A DNA stretch of 31,648 nucleotides from CALGLS01 sp047626155 (GCA_047626155.1 JBLHRR010000049.1:1-31648); one strand, 5' to 3'. Shown: positions 1 to 8,924, counted from the first letter of the stretch. Notes: generated by a model not told the origin, from the sequence alone. Translations and numbers: made by a program.

Positions 1-938
1 CTTCTGGAATGGCAGGTTTTGGTTTTGCCTTAGCTTTACCATTTGCCTTATTTGCGGCCTTCCCAAGTTGGATGAGTTCGTTACCAAAATCTGGTGGCTG
101 GTTAACAACAGTAAAAGTAGTGTTAGGATTCTTGGAATTAGCATTGGCATTCAAATTCTTATCCAACGCTGATATGGTTATGAAATGGGGATTATTAAAA
201 ATCGAACCATTCTTGGCTATTTGGATTATCATTTTCCTTGGCTTAGGTATTTACCTTTTCGGAAAAATCCGTTTCCCTCATGATTCTCCAAATCCAAAAA
301 TTGGCCCGATCAGAATGGGACTAGGTGTTGCGTCTATCGCTTTCTCGATTTACCTCGCTACTGGTTTTATGTACAATGACAAAACAGAGTCTTTCTCTTC
401 TTTGTCTTTACTAAGTGGCTTGGCTCCACCAGTTGGTTATAGCTGGATTTACCCAAAAAAATGTCCGAACAACCTAAACTGTTTCAAAGATCTGGATGCT
501 GGTTGGGCTTACGCCAAAGAAGTCAACAAACCAATGTTGATCGACTTCACCGGACATGCTTGTGTAAACTGTAGAAAGATGGAGGAATTGGTTTGGCCAA
601 AAGACAACGTATTGAAATACATCAGAGACGATTATGTTTTAGTTTCTCTTTACGTTGATGAAAAAATCGACTTACCAGAATCAGAACAAAGAACAGTAGA
701 TAAGCCAAACGGCGGTACACGTAAACTGCGAACAACCGGCAGTAAGTGGCAACACCTACAATACAAGTATTTCAAATCGAATGCACAGCCACAATACGCG
801 CTAGTTTCTCCTGATGGAACATTATTAACGACCCCAGTTTCTTACACACCGGACGCCGATGAATATTCCAACTTCTTACAATGTGGGTTAGAAGCCTTTA
901 AGAAAACGCAGGAAAAGAAGGTGTTGGGAGAGAAGTAG
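1..938 (+). CDS. DsbD-like thiol:disulfide interchange protein, C-terminal part (5' end outside window)
   Basis: This is the end of a membrane thiol:disulfide interchange protein that carries electrons across the inner membrane to periplasmic thiol partners. The reading frame is already open at the window edge, so the Met at 9 is internal, not the start. What is seen, numbering from that Met: hydrophobic segments at about 1-20, 33-52, 65-86 and 100-119, then a periplasmic thioredoxin-like domain from about 160. Its redox motif is CVNC (185-188) after the strand LIDFTGHA. The stretch with FPSW, LPKSGGW and FLELALAFKFLSNAD is typical of the last helices of the DsbD/CcdA membrane domain in Bacteroidota. 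The N-terminal domain cannot be judged. It ends about 75 bp before a strong terminator. Confident in the family; the exact partner is unknown. Confidence 0.93.
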   Translation, partial: SGMAGFGFALALPFALFAAFPSWMSSLPKSGGWLTTVKVVLGFLELALAFKFLSNADMVMKWGLLKIEPFLAIWIIIFLGLGIYLFGKIRFPHDSPNPKIGPIRMGLGVASIAFSIYLATGFMYNDKTESFSSLSLLSGLAPPVGYSWIYPKKCPNNLNCFKDLDAGWAYAKEVNKPMLIDFTGHACVNCRKMEELVWPKDNVLKYIRDDYVLVSLYVDEKIDLPESEQRTVDKPNGGTRKLRTTGSKWQHLQYKYFKSNAQPQYALVSPDGTLLTTPVSYTPDADEYSNFLQCGLEAFKKTQEKKVLGEK

Positions 939-948
939 GGAACGGTTA

Positions 949-974
949 GTCGGTTTACGGTGGTCGGTTTACGG
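949..974 (+). repeat. Two direct copies of a 12-bp sequence
   Basis: GTCGGTTTACGG occurs at 949-960 and again at 963-974, just after the stop of the DsbD-like gene. It lies between that stop and the terminator. No function is apparent. Confidence 0.6.
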
Positions 975-1012
975 CTGACCCTACCACTTACTTAACAAAC
1001 AAACTCCATTTT

Positions 1013-1050
1013 AAAAAAGCCTTTGCTGAAATTTCAGCAAAGGCTTTTTT
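1013..1050. terminator. Bidirectional intrinsic terminator
   Basis: A perfect 38-bp inverted repeat: the left arm (1013-1031) starts with six A and the right arm (1032-1050) is its exact complement ending in six T, followed by one more T. The core is GCCTTTGCTGAAA. T runs in both directions suit the two converging genes, the DsbD-like gene (plus) and the receptor gene (minus). Confidence 0.9.
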
Positions 1051-1165
1051 TATTCTGAGTTAAATTGATTAATCTTTCCGCAAATGCCTGCCCTTAGCCA
1101 GTTTCGTTGCGTTTCTTTGCGGTAAAAAAAACACTACTGGCGGAACGCCAATTAACTAGAGTTCA

Positions 1166-3637
1166 TCAAAAGCCTTCACCACCACCACTGCCCCCTCTAC
1201 CTCTTCCACCACGTCCTCGTTGTTTTTTTTGGTTCAACCTATAATTAAAAGTCAAAACCAAAGAACGGGCACGCCATTGAAATTCGCCATCCGCATAGAG
1301 GTTTTCCAATTCGGTTGTATAGATCCATTTTCTGGAATTAAACAGGTCTCGAATACTAAAGGTAATAGTTCCATTATTTTTCAAGACATCTTTGCTTAAA
1401 GCTACATCCATCGAATGAATCGAATTTCTTGTTCCCTGTGTTGTTTTTCGAGGAGCACGATAATTATAACTGATTTGACTATCCACCGATTTTAGTATCG
1501 TAAGTTTCGTCATGATACGACCACTCATAGTATAAGTATCTGCATTAAAATCTTGTCCTTGACTACTGCCATCCGTTATAGACCGCAGGAAATTAACGTC
1601 ACCATTAATTCGTATTCTCTTTGTTGGGTTGTAGGAAGCAACGAATTCAAAGCCATACTCATTTCGAGTAGCCAGGTTTTGCGGACGGCTAATCGTCGTC
1701 CCGTCATTTTCATTTACTTCTCTGATTCTATCAATCACATCCGTACTATAGCGATAAAAAATAGCAGAAGCTAATGATCCTTTATCCCAATATTTGATGT
1801 GCCCTAATTCGTAAGAATCTGTAAACTCTGGATCGAGGTCAGGATTACCTACTCTGAGGTTTCGGTCATCACTAAAGGAAGAAAATGGATTGAGCAAACG
1901 AAAACGTGGCCTAACAATTCTTCTACTATAGCTCAATTGAATGGCATTCGACTTTGGCAAATCATAAGAAAGGTTGACACTCGGAAAGAAATTAATATAG
2001 GATTTAGGGATCTCTTCATTCGTTTCCTTGCTCTTGGTCAGTATATCGGTATACTCCATTCGCAAACCACCCTGATAAGAAAATTTACCTATTTTATCGC
2101 CATAACTAGCATAAGCGGCATAGATATCTTCATTGTAAGAAAACTCATTGGTCAGTCCTATTAAAGCTTGCCATTCTTCATTGAGGTCCAATTCTTCTAC
2201 CTTATAATTATTTTTAATTCTCCGAAAGGAAGAACGAATACCTGTTTCAAACTTTTTTTCTTTGGAAAAAGGATGCACATAATCCATCTGAAAAATGGTC
2301 TGCCGCTCTCCTTCATCATTTGACGATTGTTGAAAATCATTGGCTTGCCCGGAAGGTAAATCTTCCTTATTAAAATACGATTGCACATAATCAGACAACT
2401 CGATTTCGCTATTATCCTGATAACGTAAATCTGTTGTTAGCTCATGACCTTCTTTGGAAAAAATCTTTCGGTAAGTCATTGCGTATTCTAATTCTACTTC
2501 ATCCTCTTCTTCATTGTCTTCTCGCCTAGAGATACCAATGGGATTATTTATTGAATTAATAAAATCCTCATACTTCAGGTCTGTAATATTATTCTGATCA
2601 CTGACAGACCATAAAAATGAAGTCGTTAATATATTTTTATCATTAATAAAGTAATCCGCTCCTAGGCGAATATTCCTTGTCAATCCACCTCGTAGGTGAT
2701 CTCTTTCTTGTCTGGTTATTTCGGTCGTATCTCCAGTGGTGAATTCCCGATTCTCGTATCCTCCTCCAGGCCCTTCTTGTTGATTGATTCCTATGTTAGT
2801 AAAGAAGTTCAAATTCTTTCTGCGGTAATTCATGTTGATGGCTGCTCCATATTGTGTCGGGTAACCGAGGGTCAAATCAAAGGAGCCATTCAATCCTTTT
2901 TGCTGTTCTTTTCGCAAAATGATATTGATGATTCCCGACATCCCTTCCGCTTCATATCGTGCGGATGGATTAGTGATGACTTCTATCCGATCTATCGAAC
3001 TAGCTGGAATGCTTTTCAAACCATTGGTGTTTCCTGATACCAATCCTGATGGTTTTCCATTAATTAAAATACGAACGTTGCCGCTTCCGCGCAAAGCGAT
3101 GTTTCCTTCTATATCAACACTTACAGAAGGAACATTATCTAGTACATCGGTAGCGCTTCCTCCTCTGTTGGCCAGATCCTTTCCGACGTTAAATACCTTT
3201 TTATCCAAGGCTATATTGAGCTGACTTTTTTCTGCCCGAACTTCTACGGTATTGAGCAAGTTCGCATCAGGGCTTAGCGAAATCGTTCCCAAATCTGCTT
3301 TAGGATTATTTTTACCCAACTTGATATTATCTCTGTATTGATTCTTATAGGAGATGAATTCAATTTTTACAATGTAATTACCTGGTCTGCTTTCAATTAA
3401 GAAACTACCTTTTTCATCGGTAATGCCTCCGGTTACAACGCTACTATCTGCTGCGTTCATCAGCGTTACCGTGGCGAATTCCAGGGGGAGTTCATTATTG
3501 GAATCAATAACATTACCTTTTATAACTGGTTTTGAAAAAAGACCTTTAGCATTGCGATTGGAATTTTGGCCATTTGCTAAAAGTGAAATAAACAAGAGGA
3601 AGATAGTGGATAAGTATATCTTGTAGGATAAGTTCAT
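1166..3637 (-). CDS. TonB-dependent-type outer membrane receptor (OMP_b-brl_3 class)
   Basis: An outer-membrane beta-barrel receptor of 823 residues. From N to C: a signal peptide (about 1-23, ending ANGQ); a CarboxypepD_reg-like beta-sandwich (about 38-115) that begins KGNVIDSNNELPLEFATV; a plug domain (about 130-245) with VRILINGKPSG and SIDRIEVITNPSARYEAEG, typical of TonB receptors; and a long barrel in the class called outer membrane beta-barrel family (PF14905). The barrel is followed by an unusual tail of about 18 residues rich in Gly and Arg that ends in Phe. The substrate cannot be read from sequence, and no SusD partner is present, so it is not a SusCD pair. It converges on the DsbD-like gene through the shared terminator. 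The family call is strong; the cargo is unknown. Confidence 0.92.
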   Translation of the reverse strand: MNLSYKIYLSTIFLLFISLLANGQNSNRNAKGLFSKPVIKGNVIDSNNELPLEFATVTLMNAADSSVVTGGITDEKGSFLIESRPGNYIVKIEFISYKNQYRDNIKLGKNNPKADLGTISLSPDANLLNTVEVRAEKSQLNIALDKKVFNVGKDLANRGGSATDVLDNVPSVSVDIEGNIALRGSGNVRILINGKPSGLVSGNTNGLKSIPASSIDRIEVITNPSARYEAEGMSGIINIILRKEQQKGLNGSFDLTLGYPTQYGAAINMNYRRKNLNFFTNIGINQQEGPGGGYENREFTTGDTTEITRQERDHLRGGLTRNIRLGADYFINDKNILTTSFLWSVSDQNNITDLKYEDFINSINNPIGISRREDNEEEDEVELEYAMTYRKIFSKEGHELTTDLRYQDNSEIELSDYVQSYFNKEDLPSGQANDFQQSSNDEGERQTIFQMDYVHPFSKEKKFETGIRSSFRRIKNNYKVEELDLNEEWQALIGLTNEFSYNEDIYAAYASYGDKIGKFSYQGGLRMEYTDILTKSKETNEEIPKSYINFFPSVNLSYDLPKSNAIQLSYSRRIVRPRFRLLNPFSSFSDDRNLRVGNPDLDPEFTDSYELGHIKYWDKGSLASAIFYRYSTDVIDRIREVNENDGTTISRPQNLATRNEYGFEFVASYNPTKRIRINGDVNFLRSITDGSSQGQDFNADTYTMSGRIMTKLTILKSVDSQISYNYRAPRKTTQGTRNSIHSMDVALSKDVLKNNGTITFSIRDLFNSRKWIYTTELENLYADGEFQWRARSLVLTFNYRLNQKKQRGRGGRGRGGSGGGEGF

Positions 3638-3706
3638 CTTTGCGAATAAATTAACTGTTTAGAAATCAGGTCTTAGAGGAGAGGATTCTTTTGACTGGAG
3701 TGGTCA

Positions 3707-4180
3707 TTACTTCGCAACCTTCTCAAATGCATCAATCATCGATTTCAGTACTACGAATAAATAACTTCTTCCTTCATTTGTAACCTGACTATCTTCATCG
3801 AATACCAAAGCATCTTCCACGAAGGCTAACAAATCTTCCTGCGGATAGTTTTCAAAAAACGGAGTAATTCGCTCACTAAAGGTTCCTCGAATATTAGCTT
3901 CCATCAAGGCCCAGTTTTGTTCTTCTGCTTTTCCTAGGATATCTTCATCAATCATTGGACAATCTGGGTGCGTATTTAGAATGGATTTATATAGAATAGC
4001 GGCCAATAAATACATTAGCTCTTGTTCTTCCAGCGTAAGTACTTTTACATCTTCAGAAACTAAAAAAGAAAGGACGATGGGTTGATCTTCCCCAAGAGTT
4101 CTGAAGAAAGCCTCTTGATCTGCTTCGGATTGTAGTATGTCGGTAACTTGGTCTATCTGGGATTCGGAAATGAATTTCAT
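3707..4180 (-). CDS. Conserved-looking hypothetical protein, 157 aa
   Basis: I do not recognise this family. The product is small and acidic, with no signal peptide or membrane segment, so probably cytoplasmic. It looks mostly helical, with many Glu/Asp and motifs such as LTLEEQELMYLLAAILYKSIL and a C-terminal VTNEGRSYLFVVLKSMIDAFEKVAK. It lies between the receptor gene and the OmpA/PD40 gene on the same strand, with 69 bp and 121 bp gaps. A possible -7 element (TACTTTTG on the minus strand) lies about 38 bp upstream of its ATG, so it may be transcribed alone. Codon usage and clean framing suggest a real gene; the function is unknown. Confidence 0.75.
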   Translation of the reverse strand: MKFISESQIDQVTDILQSEADQEAFFRTLGEDQPIVLSFLVSEDVKVLTLEEQELMYLLAAILYKSILNTHPDCPMIDEDILGKAEEQNWALMEANIRGTFSERITPFFENYPQEDLLAFVEDALVFDEDSQVTNEGRSYLFVVLKSMIDAFEKVAK

Positions 4181-4217
4181 ATATTAAACGAGTCAGTTTT
4201 AAAGTAAATAAGAAGTG

Positions 4218-4225
4218 CAAAAGTA
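4218..4225 (-). promoter_or_regulatory. Possible -7 element of the 157-aa protein gene
   Basis: On the minus strand the sequence reads TACTTTTG, matching the Bacteroidota -7 consensus TAnnTTTG, about 38 bp before the ATG at 4180. No convincing TTG box is seen about 20 bp further upstream, so this is a weak call. Confidence 0.35.
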
Positions 4226-4301
4226 CGAAATAATCTGGCGCTGTGCGCTCCGCGACCTCTGAGTGATTATAAAATACAATAGGTCCTTTTCGTAGAAACT
4301 T

Positions 4302-6836
4302 CTATTCCTCCTGAAGCACTTTCATCTCCATTCGCTGGTTCTTCTTACAGTTTTCCACCGAATCATTTGGCACTAAAGGCTGCGTTTTCCCATACCCTTT
4401 CGATGACAATCTATCGGAAGAAATACCTTTTTCGATTAGAAAATCCGCAACGGCTTTTGCCCTATTTGCAGACAAGTTATTTGCAAAGCCTGTGCTACAC
4501 CAACCGTTACAATGCCCTCCGATTTCTATTTTCAAGCCAATATTCTGGTTCAGTAAATTGTAAATTCGGTTCAATTCGGGCAGAGCACTTTCCTTCCATT
4601 GGTCAGAATTTGCTTTGAAGAAAATATTATTTAATGGAATGATGCGACCATTTTTCAACGGATATAATTCAAGGCTAATGTCCCGCTGTGCTTTATCTAT
4701 GCTCTTTCGCTGTGCATTAGAAGCTACTGCGCCACCGTAATAATTCCCTGGTGTAGCAATCGTATTTTTCTTTAATTCTTTAATTAAAACGCTCAACTGT
4801 TTCTGTACATCTCTGGCTATTTCCTGAGTGAGTATATATTCCAATTCCAAACGTAGCTCCTGCCGCACTTCATCTTCCAGCTCCTTCCGCAGTTCTCGTT
4901 TAACCTCATCCCGAAGCAATTCCCTCAATTCTTTTTCTACCTCCTCCAGTAGCTCACCTCTCAATTCTCTCTTCACCTCACTTTTATATTTCTTCCGTAA
5001 CTCTCTTTTTGCCTCCGATTCCAGCGCTGCGGTTTTTCGTTGCAATCTATTCGCATATTGTTCCCGATAATTGGCATCCATAGCCGCGTTCATTTTGAAA
5101 GAGACTTCCGGTAGAAGGTCTGCACGCAATTCTTTAATAACCCGCTCACTAAGTTCTTCTTCTAAATCAGAATGAGACTGAGCCACCATTTCCGAAAAAC
5201 TATAATCTACAGAAGTAGTTGACATGACTACTGCTTCTTTTACTTCGTTCGTCTCAACAATCTCCTCTTCAACAACATCCTCCGTTCCTTCATTATCTTC
5301 AGAAAGAGCATTCGCTTCTCTGTATTTTCGTTTCATCGCTTCCAGTTGACTTTCACCTTTAGGAGCAGCCGACTTTTTCGTAACAGTAGTATTACTACCT
5401 TCAGCTCCATTGTGTTTATTGAACCTTCGTTTCATCGCATCCAACTCTGAATCTCCTGTAGACACTGCTTCAACAAATGGACTTGTCAAACCCAGCGCTT
5501 TTTCATATTTCCGTTGGAGTGCTTCTAGCTGTGTACTTTCTTTAGTGGGCGACCAATTGAGCCTTTTCCTATGCCCCATTTCTTGCTGAGTGGCTGCACG
5601 GCGCTGACCTAAATCTTGCATCGCTTTATTAAGTTGCTGCAATCGCACATTGAGTTGATCCACTTCTGGGGACATGACCACTTCTCTATTCGTGTTTCTT
5701 GTCCCTTCTTCTTTATCCAGTTCTTGAAGAGATTCATTAGCGATTGTTTCACTTTTTGCAAAATAGCCAGGCACTTCAGCGGACAGGTTAAAGTGTTCAT
5801 CATTTGGTAAAACAAATTGAAAACGCCCTCCCCTATTCGTTTCCTGCTGTAGTGACTCACCTGAAGAACCCAAAGCCTCTAACATTACTTCCCCATCCAA
5901 TTCCATTCCGGTCTCCGCATCAATTAATTTTCCACCAACCAAAGAAACCGGTTCCGGCTGATACTGATCAGGCAACAAAAAGCTGAAGAGCTGTTCTTCT
6001 CCTTCCGCTGTTTCTTTACCAGAGGCGTACATCGTTTTCCCATCGGCAGCGATAGAGAAATAAGGACGAAACAGATCCTGATCTAATGAGATTCCAGTAG
6101 ATTTAGGCGTTGACCAATCTTTCCAAGATTCTCCAGTTCGATAGCTTACCATTAATGTCATGCTGACCGGATCTTCAAAACCATTACTTAGAAAGTATAA
6201 GGTCTTATTATCTGCTGCGAGTTGGGCATGGATTTCTTCACTACTACTATTTATGGTCGTTCCTAAATTAAAAGGTTCTGACCAAATCCCTGTTTCTTTT
6301 TTTTTCGCCACATAAATATCTCGCCCCCCATTACCGTTCGCATGATCTGTTGCAAGCAGTAATATTTGATTATCGTCAGCCATTGCATAACTAACCGGAC
6401 TTTCCGATGTGAAGTTTTGGATCTCCACGGGTTTAGGGTTTGTCCAACTACGTCCTCTTTTTTTGGTATAAACCAATTCAGTCCCTGCCTCCTGACTGCC
6501 GTCCCATAAAAAAAGAGACTGACCATCGGAGCTAGTAGAAACAACAAAATTATCGGCTCTGTTATTTATTGGTAAGGACATGTGAATGGGTTTACCCCAG
6601 TCCTCTTCATTTTTTCGAAAAGCAATCCATATGTCATACTGATCGTCATCCCCAATATTTTGTGGATGCCCCTTTCGGGAAAAGTATAGCGTCTTGCCAT
6701 CTGCAGCCATAACCGGTTGGGATTCGTCATGAATAGATTGTAATGCTCCTAATTCTGTATTATCCATAACAGGAAAGCCCTGACCATAAAGGACAGTGCC
6801 ACATAGATAACAAAGTAGGAAACACAGTTTTTTCAT
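4302..6836 (-). CDS. OmpA-family protein with PD40-like repeats and a charged coiled coil
   Basis: An 844-residue envelope protein, probably anchored to peptidoglycan by its C-terminus. The signal peptide is at about 1-19 (ends LYGQ). Residues 35-290 contain repeats of the PD40/WD40-like type, each with the pattern AADGKTLYFSR or similar (starting near 44, 102, 153, 207, 262). A small beta domain follows (about 296-365). Residues 390-510 hold three short repeats related to LEAMKRKY. Residues 558-690 form a long coiled coil of alternating Arg/Lys and Glu with many REL units. The OmpA domain spans about 735-844, with NLSANRAKAV and GYGKTQP. Its usual GHTD reads GHCN, and Cys 776, 780 and 830 are present in the domain. 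Proteins of this build often accompany gliding or type IX machinery in Bacteroidota, but none of those genes is here. Confidence 0.88.
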   Translation of the reverse strand: MKKLCFLLCYLCGTVLYGQGFPVMDNTELGALQSIHDESQPVMAADGKTLYFSRKGHPQNIGDDDQYDIWIAFRKNEEDWGKPIHMSLPINNRADNFVVSTSSDGQSLFLWDGSQEAGTELVYTKKRGRSWTNPKPVEIQNFTSESPVSYAMADDNQILLLATDHANGNGGRDIYVAKKKETGIWSEPFNLGTTINSSSEEIHAQLAADNKTLYFLSNGFEDPVSMTLMVSYRTGESWKDWSTPKSTGISLDQDLFRPYFSIAADGKTMYASGKETAEGEEQLFSFLLPDQYQPEPVSLVGGKLIDAETGMELDGEVMLEALGSSGESLQQETNRGGRFQFVLPNDEHFNLSAEVPGYFAKSETIANESLQELDKEEGTRNTNREVVMSPEVDQLNVRLQQLNKAMQDLGQRRAATQQEMGHRKRLNWSPTKESTQLEALQRKYEKALGLTSPFVEAVSTGDSELDAMKRRFNKHNGAEGSNTTVTKKSAAPKGESQLEAMKRKYREANALSEDNEGTEDVVEEEIVETNEVKEAVVMSTTSVDYSFSEMVAQSHSDLEEELSERVIKELRADLLPEVSFKMNAAMDANYREQYANRLQRKTAALESEAKRELRKKYKSEVKRELRGELLEEVEKELRELLRDEVKRELRKELEDEVRQELRLELEYILTQEIARDVQKQLSVLIKELKKNTIATPGNYYGGAVASNAQRKSIDKAQRDISLELYPLKNGRIIPLNNIFFKANSDQWKESALPELNRIYNLLNQNIGLKIEIGGHCNGWCSTGFANNLSANRAKAVADFLIEKGISSDRLSSKGYGKTQPLVPNDSVENCKKNQRMEMKVLQEE

Positions 6837-7130
6837 TTTGGAAGTACTTTCCGTTAATCCTTATTATATAAGGACATTACAATGTAAACACATAAAAGTG
6901 TTTCATTTGTTCAACTTGCCTGACAATATTTTCTGAAAATGGGTTTGGGAAATTCCCAAAGGTTGATGGGTTCTTCTGGGGGAAGCGGCAATGGTTTATG
7001 TTATTTTTAAAGCGAATGGAGTATACTCATAAAACCTTAGCTTGCCAGCTATATGCAATGTACAAGTTTTTACTGGATTTTCTCCCCTTATGGGAGCTCT
7101 TAATAAATCAAATAATTGCCTAGTGCTTTA

Positions 7131-7823
7131 TCATATTACATATGACGGGTAAAGGTGTTTGAGTTTTATCCGAGCATCTTTGGTTTTAAATTGCCAGTCT
7201 ACTTTTTTCTGTTTTTTGTTTCGATCCTGATACCATACTTTAACATCCCTCTGGAGATCTTTTTTACTTGGTGTTCTTTTTTTCAACCCTTGACGGATTA
7301 GAGTACTCAACTCACATTCTGCAATATTTAGCCACGATCCATGTTTGGGAGTTCTGACAATTTCTAATTTTTCAATTATTGCCCGCGCTCGTTGCGGTTC
7401 ATAAAGTTCATATAACGCAGACCGTTTATGAGCACTTAAATTATCTTCAACCAGTGTGATTTTCTTCGCATCAGTATACATTTGCTCCACTATATAAGAT
7501 ACAACCTCTGCATATGTTGTCGCTTTGTGATTATCCTTAATATGGACTTCGCGTCTCCCTCCTAAAGCCTCAACTATCATATACATATCAACCACTCCTT
7601 CACGTTTATACTCAAAATCTTCATGTAATACGCCCTGACTATCCATAAACTGACTTCGCGTTTCGCTAATTAACTGCTTCGGAGATTCATCCAAATTGAC
7701 TACCGGATTACTCTTATCATAAGGTCGTTCATAAATACTTAATACGAATTCCATCGCACATACAAAATCTGCACTCGCTTCAGGTATTACCCAAGATTTT
7801 ACTTGCCAAGGCTTAATTTGCGT
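7131..7823 (-). CDS. IS630-family transposase, downstream frame (DDE catalytic domain)
   Basis: This frame carries the DDE nuclease domain. Numbering from the internal Met at 7754, the three acidic residues are D22 in NLDESPKQ, D104 in VEDNLSAHK and E146 in HGSWLNIAECELS, so the catalytic triad is complete. The frame stays open upstream of that Met to the slippery run at 7823-7829, and the extra codons encode the family block KPWQVKSWVIPE. The frame is therefore meant to be read as a fusion with the upstream HTH frame through a -1 shift. The C-terminal WQFKTKDARIKLKHLYP is also typical of the family. It is likely functional if frameshifting occurs; otherwise it is a recent one-base disruption. 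Confidence 0.85.
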   Translation of the reverse strand, partial: TQIKPWQVKSWVIPEASADFVCAMEFVLSIYERPYDKSNPVVNLDESPKQLISETRSQFMDSQGVLHEDFEYKREGVVDMYMIVEALGGRREVHIKDNHKATTYAEVVSYIVEQMYTDAKKITLVEDNLSAHKRSALYELYEPQRARAIIEKLEIVRTPKHGSWLNIAECELSTLIRQGLKKRTPSKKDLQRDVKVWYQDRNKKQKKVDWQFKTKDARIKLKHLYPSYVI

Positions 7824-8257
7824 TTTTTTAAAATACGACGCACACTCTCATAGCTCATCTGCTCTACATGCTCCAATTCCACCATCTTATCTGCTAACAA
7901 ACGTAGCGTCCAACTATTATTTCCCGCTGGTACATCACTACAACGTAATGTAAGTAAATGACTCTCTACTCGACCGTCAAATATTCTTGCTTTATTTAGT
8001 GGCCTTGGTTTTCCATTCAACGCAATTTCGTAACCATCTTCTACAAAACGCTGACGTAATCGTTCTATCGTCCGTATTCCACAATCAAAGGCTTTTCGTA
8101 TTTCTTCATCCTTCATCTTCTTTCCTCCTTCACTCTCGTCGGTTCCCAATAGAATTTGCGCTCGTCTACTCTTCGTGCCTTTATACTTCCCACTCTTTAG
8201 TAGTGATTTTAAACTTGACCTTTCTTCTGAGGTTAATGTAACTCTGTATTTTTTCAT
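7799..8257 (-). CDS. IS630-family transposase, upstream frame (helix-turn-helix part)
   Basis: This 152-residue frame is the DNA-binding half of the transposase. It has TLTSEERSSLKSLL, then KSRRAQILLGTDE, a helix-turn-helix region with DEEIRKAFDCGIRTIERLRQ, and SYESVRRILKK near the end, all typical of IS630. At codons 143-145 the sequence is TTA AAA AAA, an in-phase A_AAA_AAA heptamer (7829-7823). Reading past it in frame gives only RKLSLGK and a stop; slipping back one base gives TQIKPWQVKSW, which matches the family. The fused product would be about 375 residues. Confidence 0.85.
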   Translation of the reverse strand: MKKYRVTLTSEERSSLKSLLKSGKYKGTKSRRAQILLGTDESEGGKKMKDEEIRKAFDCGIRTIERLRQRFVEDGYEIALNGKPRPLNKARIFDGRVESHLLTLRCSDVPAGNNSWTLRLLADKMVELEHVEQMSYESVRRILKKRKLSLGK

Positions 8258-8360
8258 CTTTTTCTCGTAAGATACATAATACCCGCCAAATCAGTAGTGA
8301 CTATCTACTAGGTCTCCCTGATTTTCATATTCAGGAAGAACTAGACATTTCAGTATGATC

Positions 8361-8924
8361 TCAAATCGTCATTACATCCTTCTCCTTAGCTGCAATGAGG
8401 GTATTAGCTTCTTCTACATAATGCTTAACCAATTTTTCTACCTCTTCTTCACTTCGCTTACCAGCATCTTCAGGATAGCCCTCTTTTACAGACTTTTTGA
8501 TGAAGTCCATTATTTTGTGGCGACTATTTCTGAAACTGATTTTTGCATCTTCGCCGTAGCCCTTTGACGTTTTCACCATGCTGATACGGCGTTCCTCTGT
8601 CAATGGCGGAATGTTGATGATAATGGATTCTCCATTATTTTGAGGCGTTACTCCTAGGTTAGCGGCAAAGATGGCCTGTTCAATCGGGCCGATCATTGAT
8701 TTTTCCCAAGGGGCGATGTTTAGCATTTTTGAGTCGGGAGCACTTACGTTAGCTACCTGCGTCAAGGGCGTTGGGTTACCGTAATAATCTACCATAATCC
8801 CATTGAGCATTGCAGGGCTGGCTTTACCTGCGCGTATTTTAGCTAAGTCTCTGTGGAGGTGCGAAATAGCATCTTCCATTTCTTCTTTTGCTTTTGCTAA
8901 GCCAATATTGATTTCTTCTTGCAT
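8361..8924 (-). CDS. frr: Ribosome recycling factor
   Basis: RRF splits the post-termination ribosome with EF-G so that subunits can be reused. The 187-residue product has the usual length and the usual landmarks: a long helix with HLHRDLAKIRAGKASPAMLNGI, the hinge and domain II with PLTQVANVSAPD and INIPPLTEERR, and a C-terminal helix with GYGEDAKISFRNSRH and DAGKRSEEEVEKLV. The partner gene pyrH, often upstream of frr in other bacteria, is not in this window. The gene lies 51 bp outside the right end of the IS630 copy, so the insertion fell just downstream of frr and left it intact. Confidence 0.96.
   Translation of the reverse strand: MQEEINIGLAKAKEEMEDAISHLHRDLAKIRAGKASPAMLNGIMVDYYGNPTPLTQVANVSAPDSKMLNIAPWEKSMIGPIEQAIFAANLGVTPQNNGESIIINIPPLTEERRISMVKTSKGYGEDAKISFRNSRHKIMDFIKKSVKEGYPEDAGKRSEEEVEKLVKHYVEEANTLIAAKEKDVMTI

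Larger units (their letters stand above)
7121..8310 (-). mobile_element. IS630-family insertion sequence, about 1.19 kb
   Basis: The element holds a two-frame IS630-type transposase. The proposed ends are imperfect terminal inverted repeats: 7121-7151 against the complement of 8280-8310, about 19 of 31 matching, with the strongest match in the inner GGCGGGTA/GACGGGTA part. Both outer ends read TA, as expected because IS630/Tc1-mariner elements insert at and duplicate TA. The size is normal for the family. The left repeat overlaps the last codons of the transposase. The boundaries are inferred from the inverted repeat and the TA rule; no second copy is available in this window for comparison. 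Confidence 0.6.

Noticed and set aside
4828..5070. Plus-strand Ser-rich open frame opposite the OmpA/PD40 gene
   Set aside because: It is the complement of the Glu/Arg/Leu coiled coil and explains nothing by itself.
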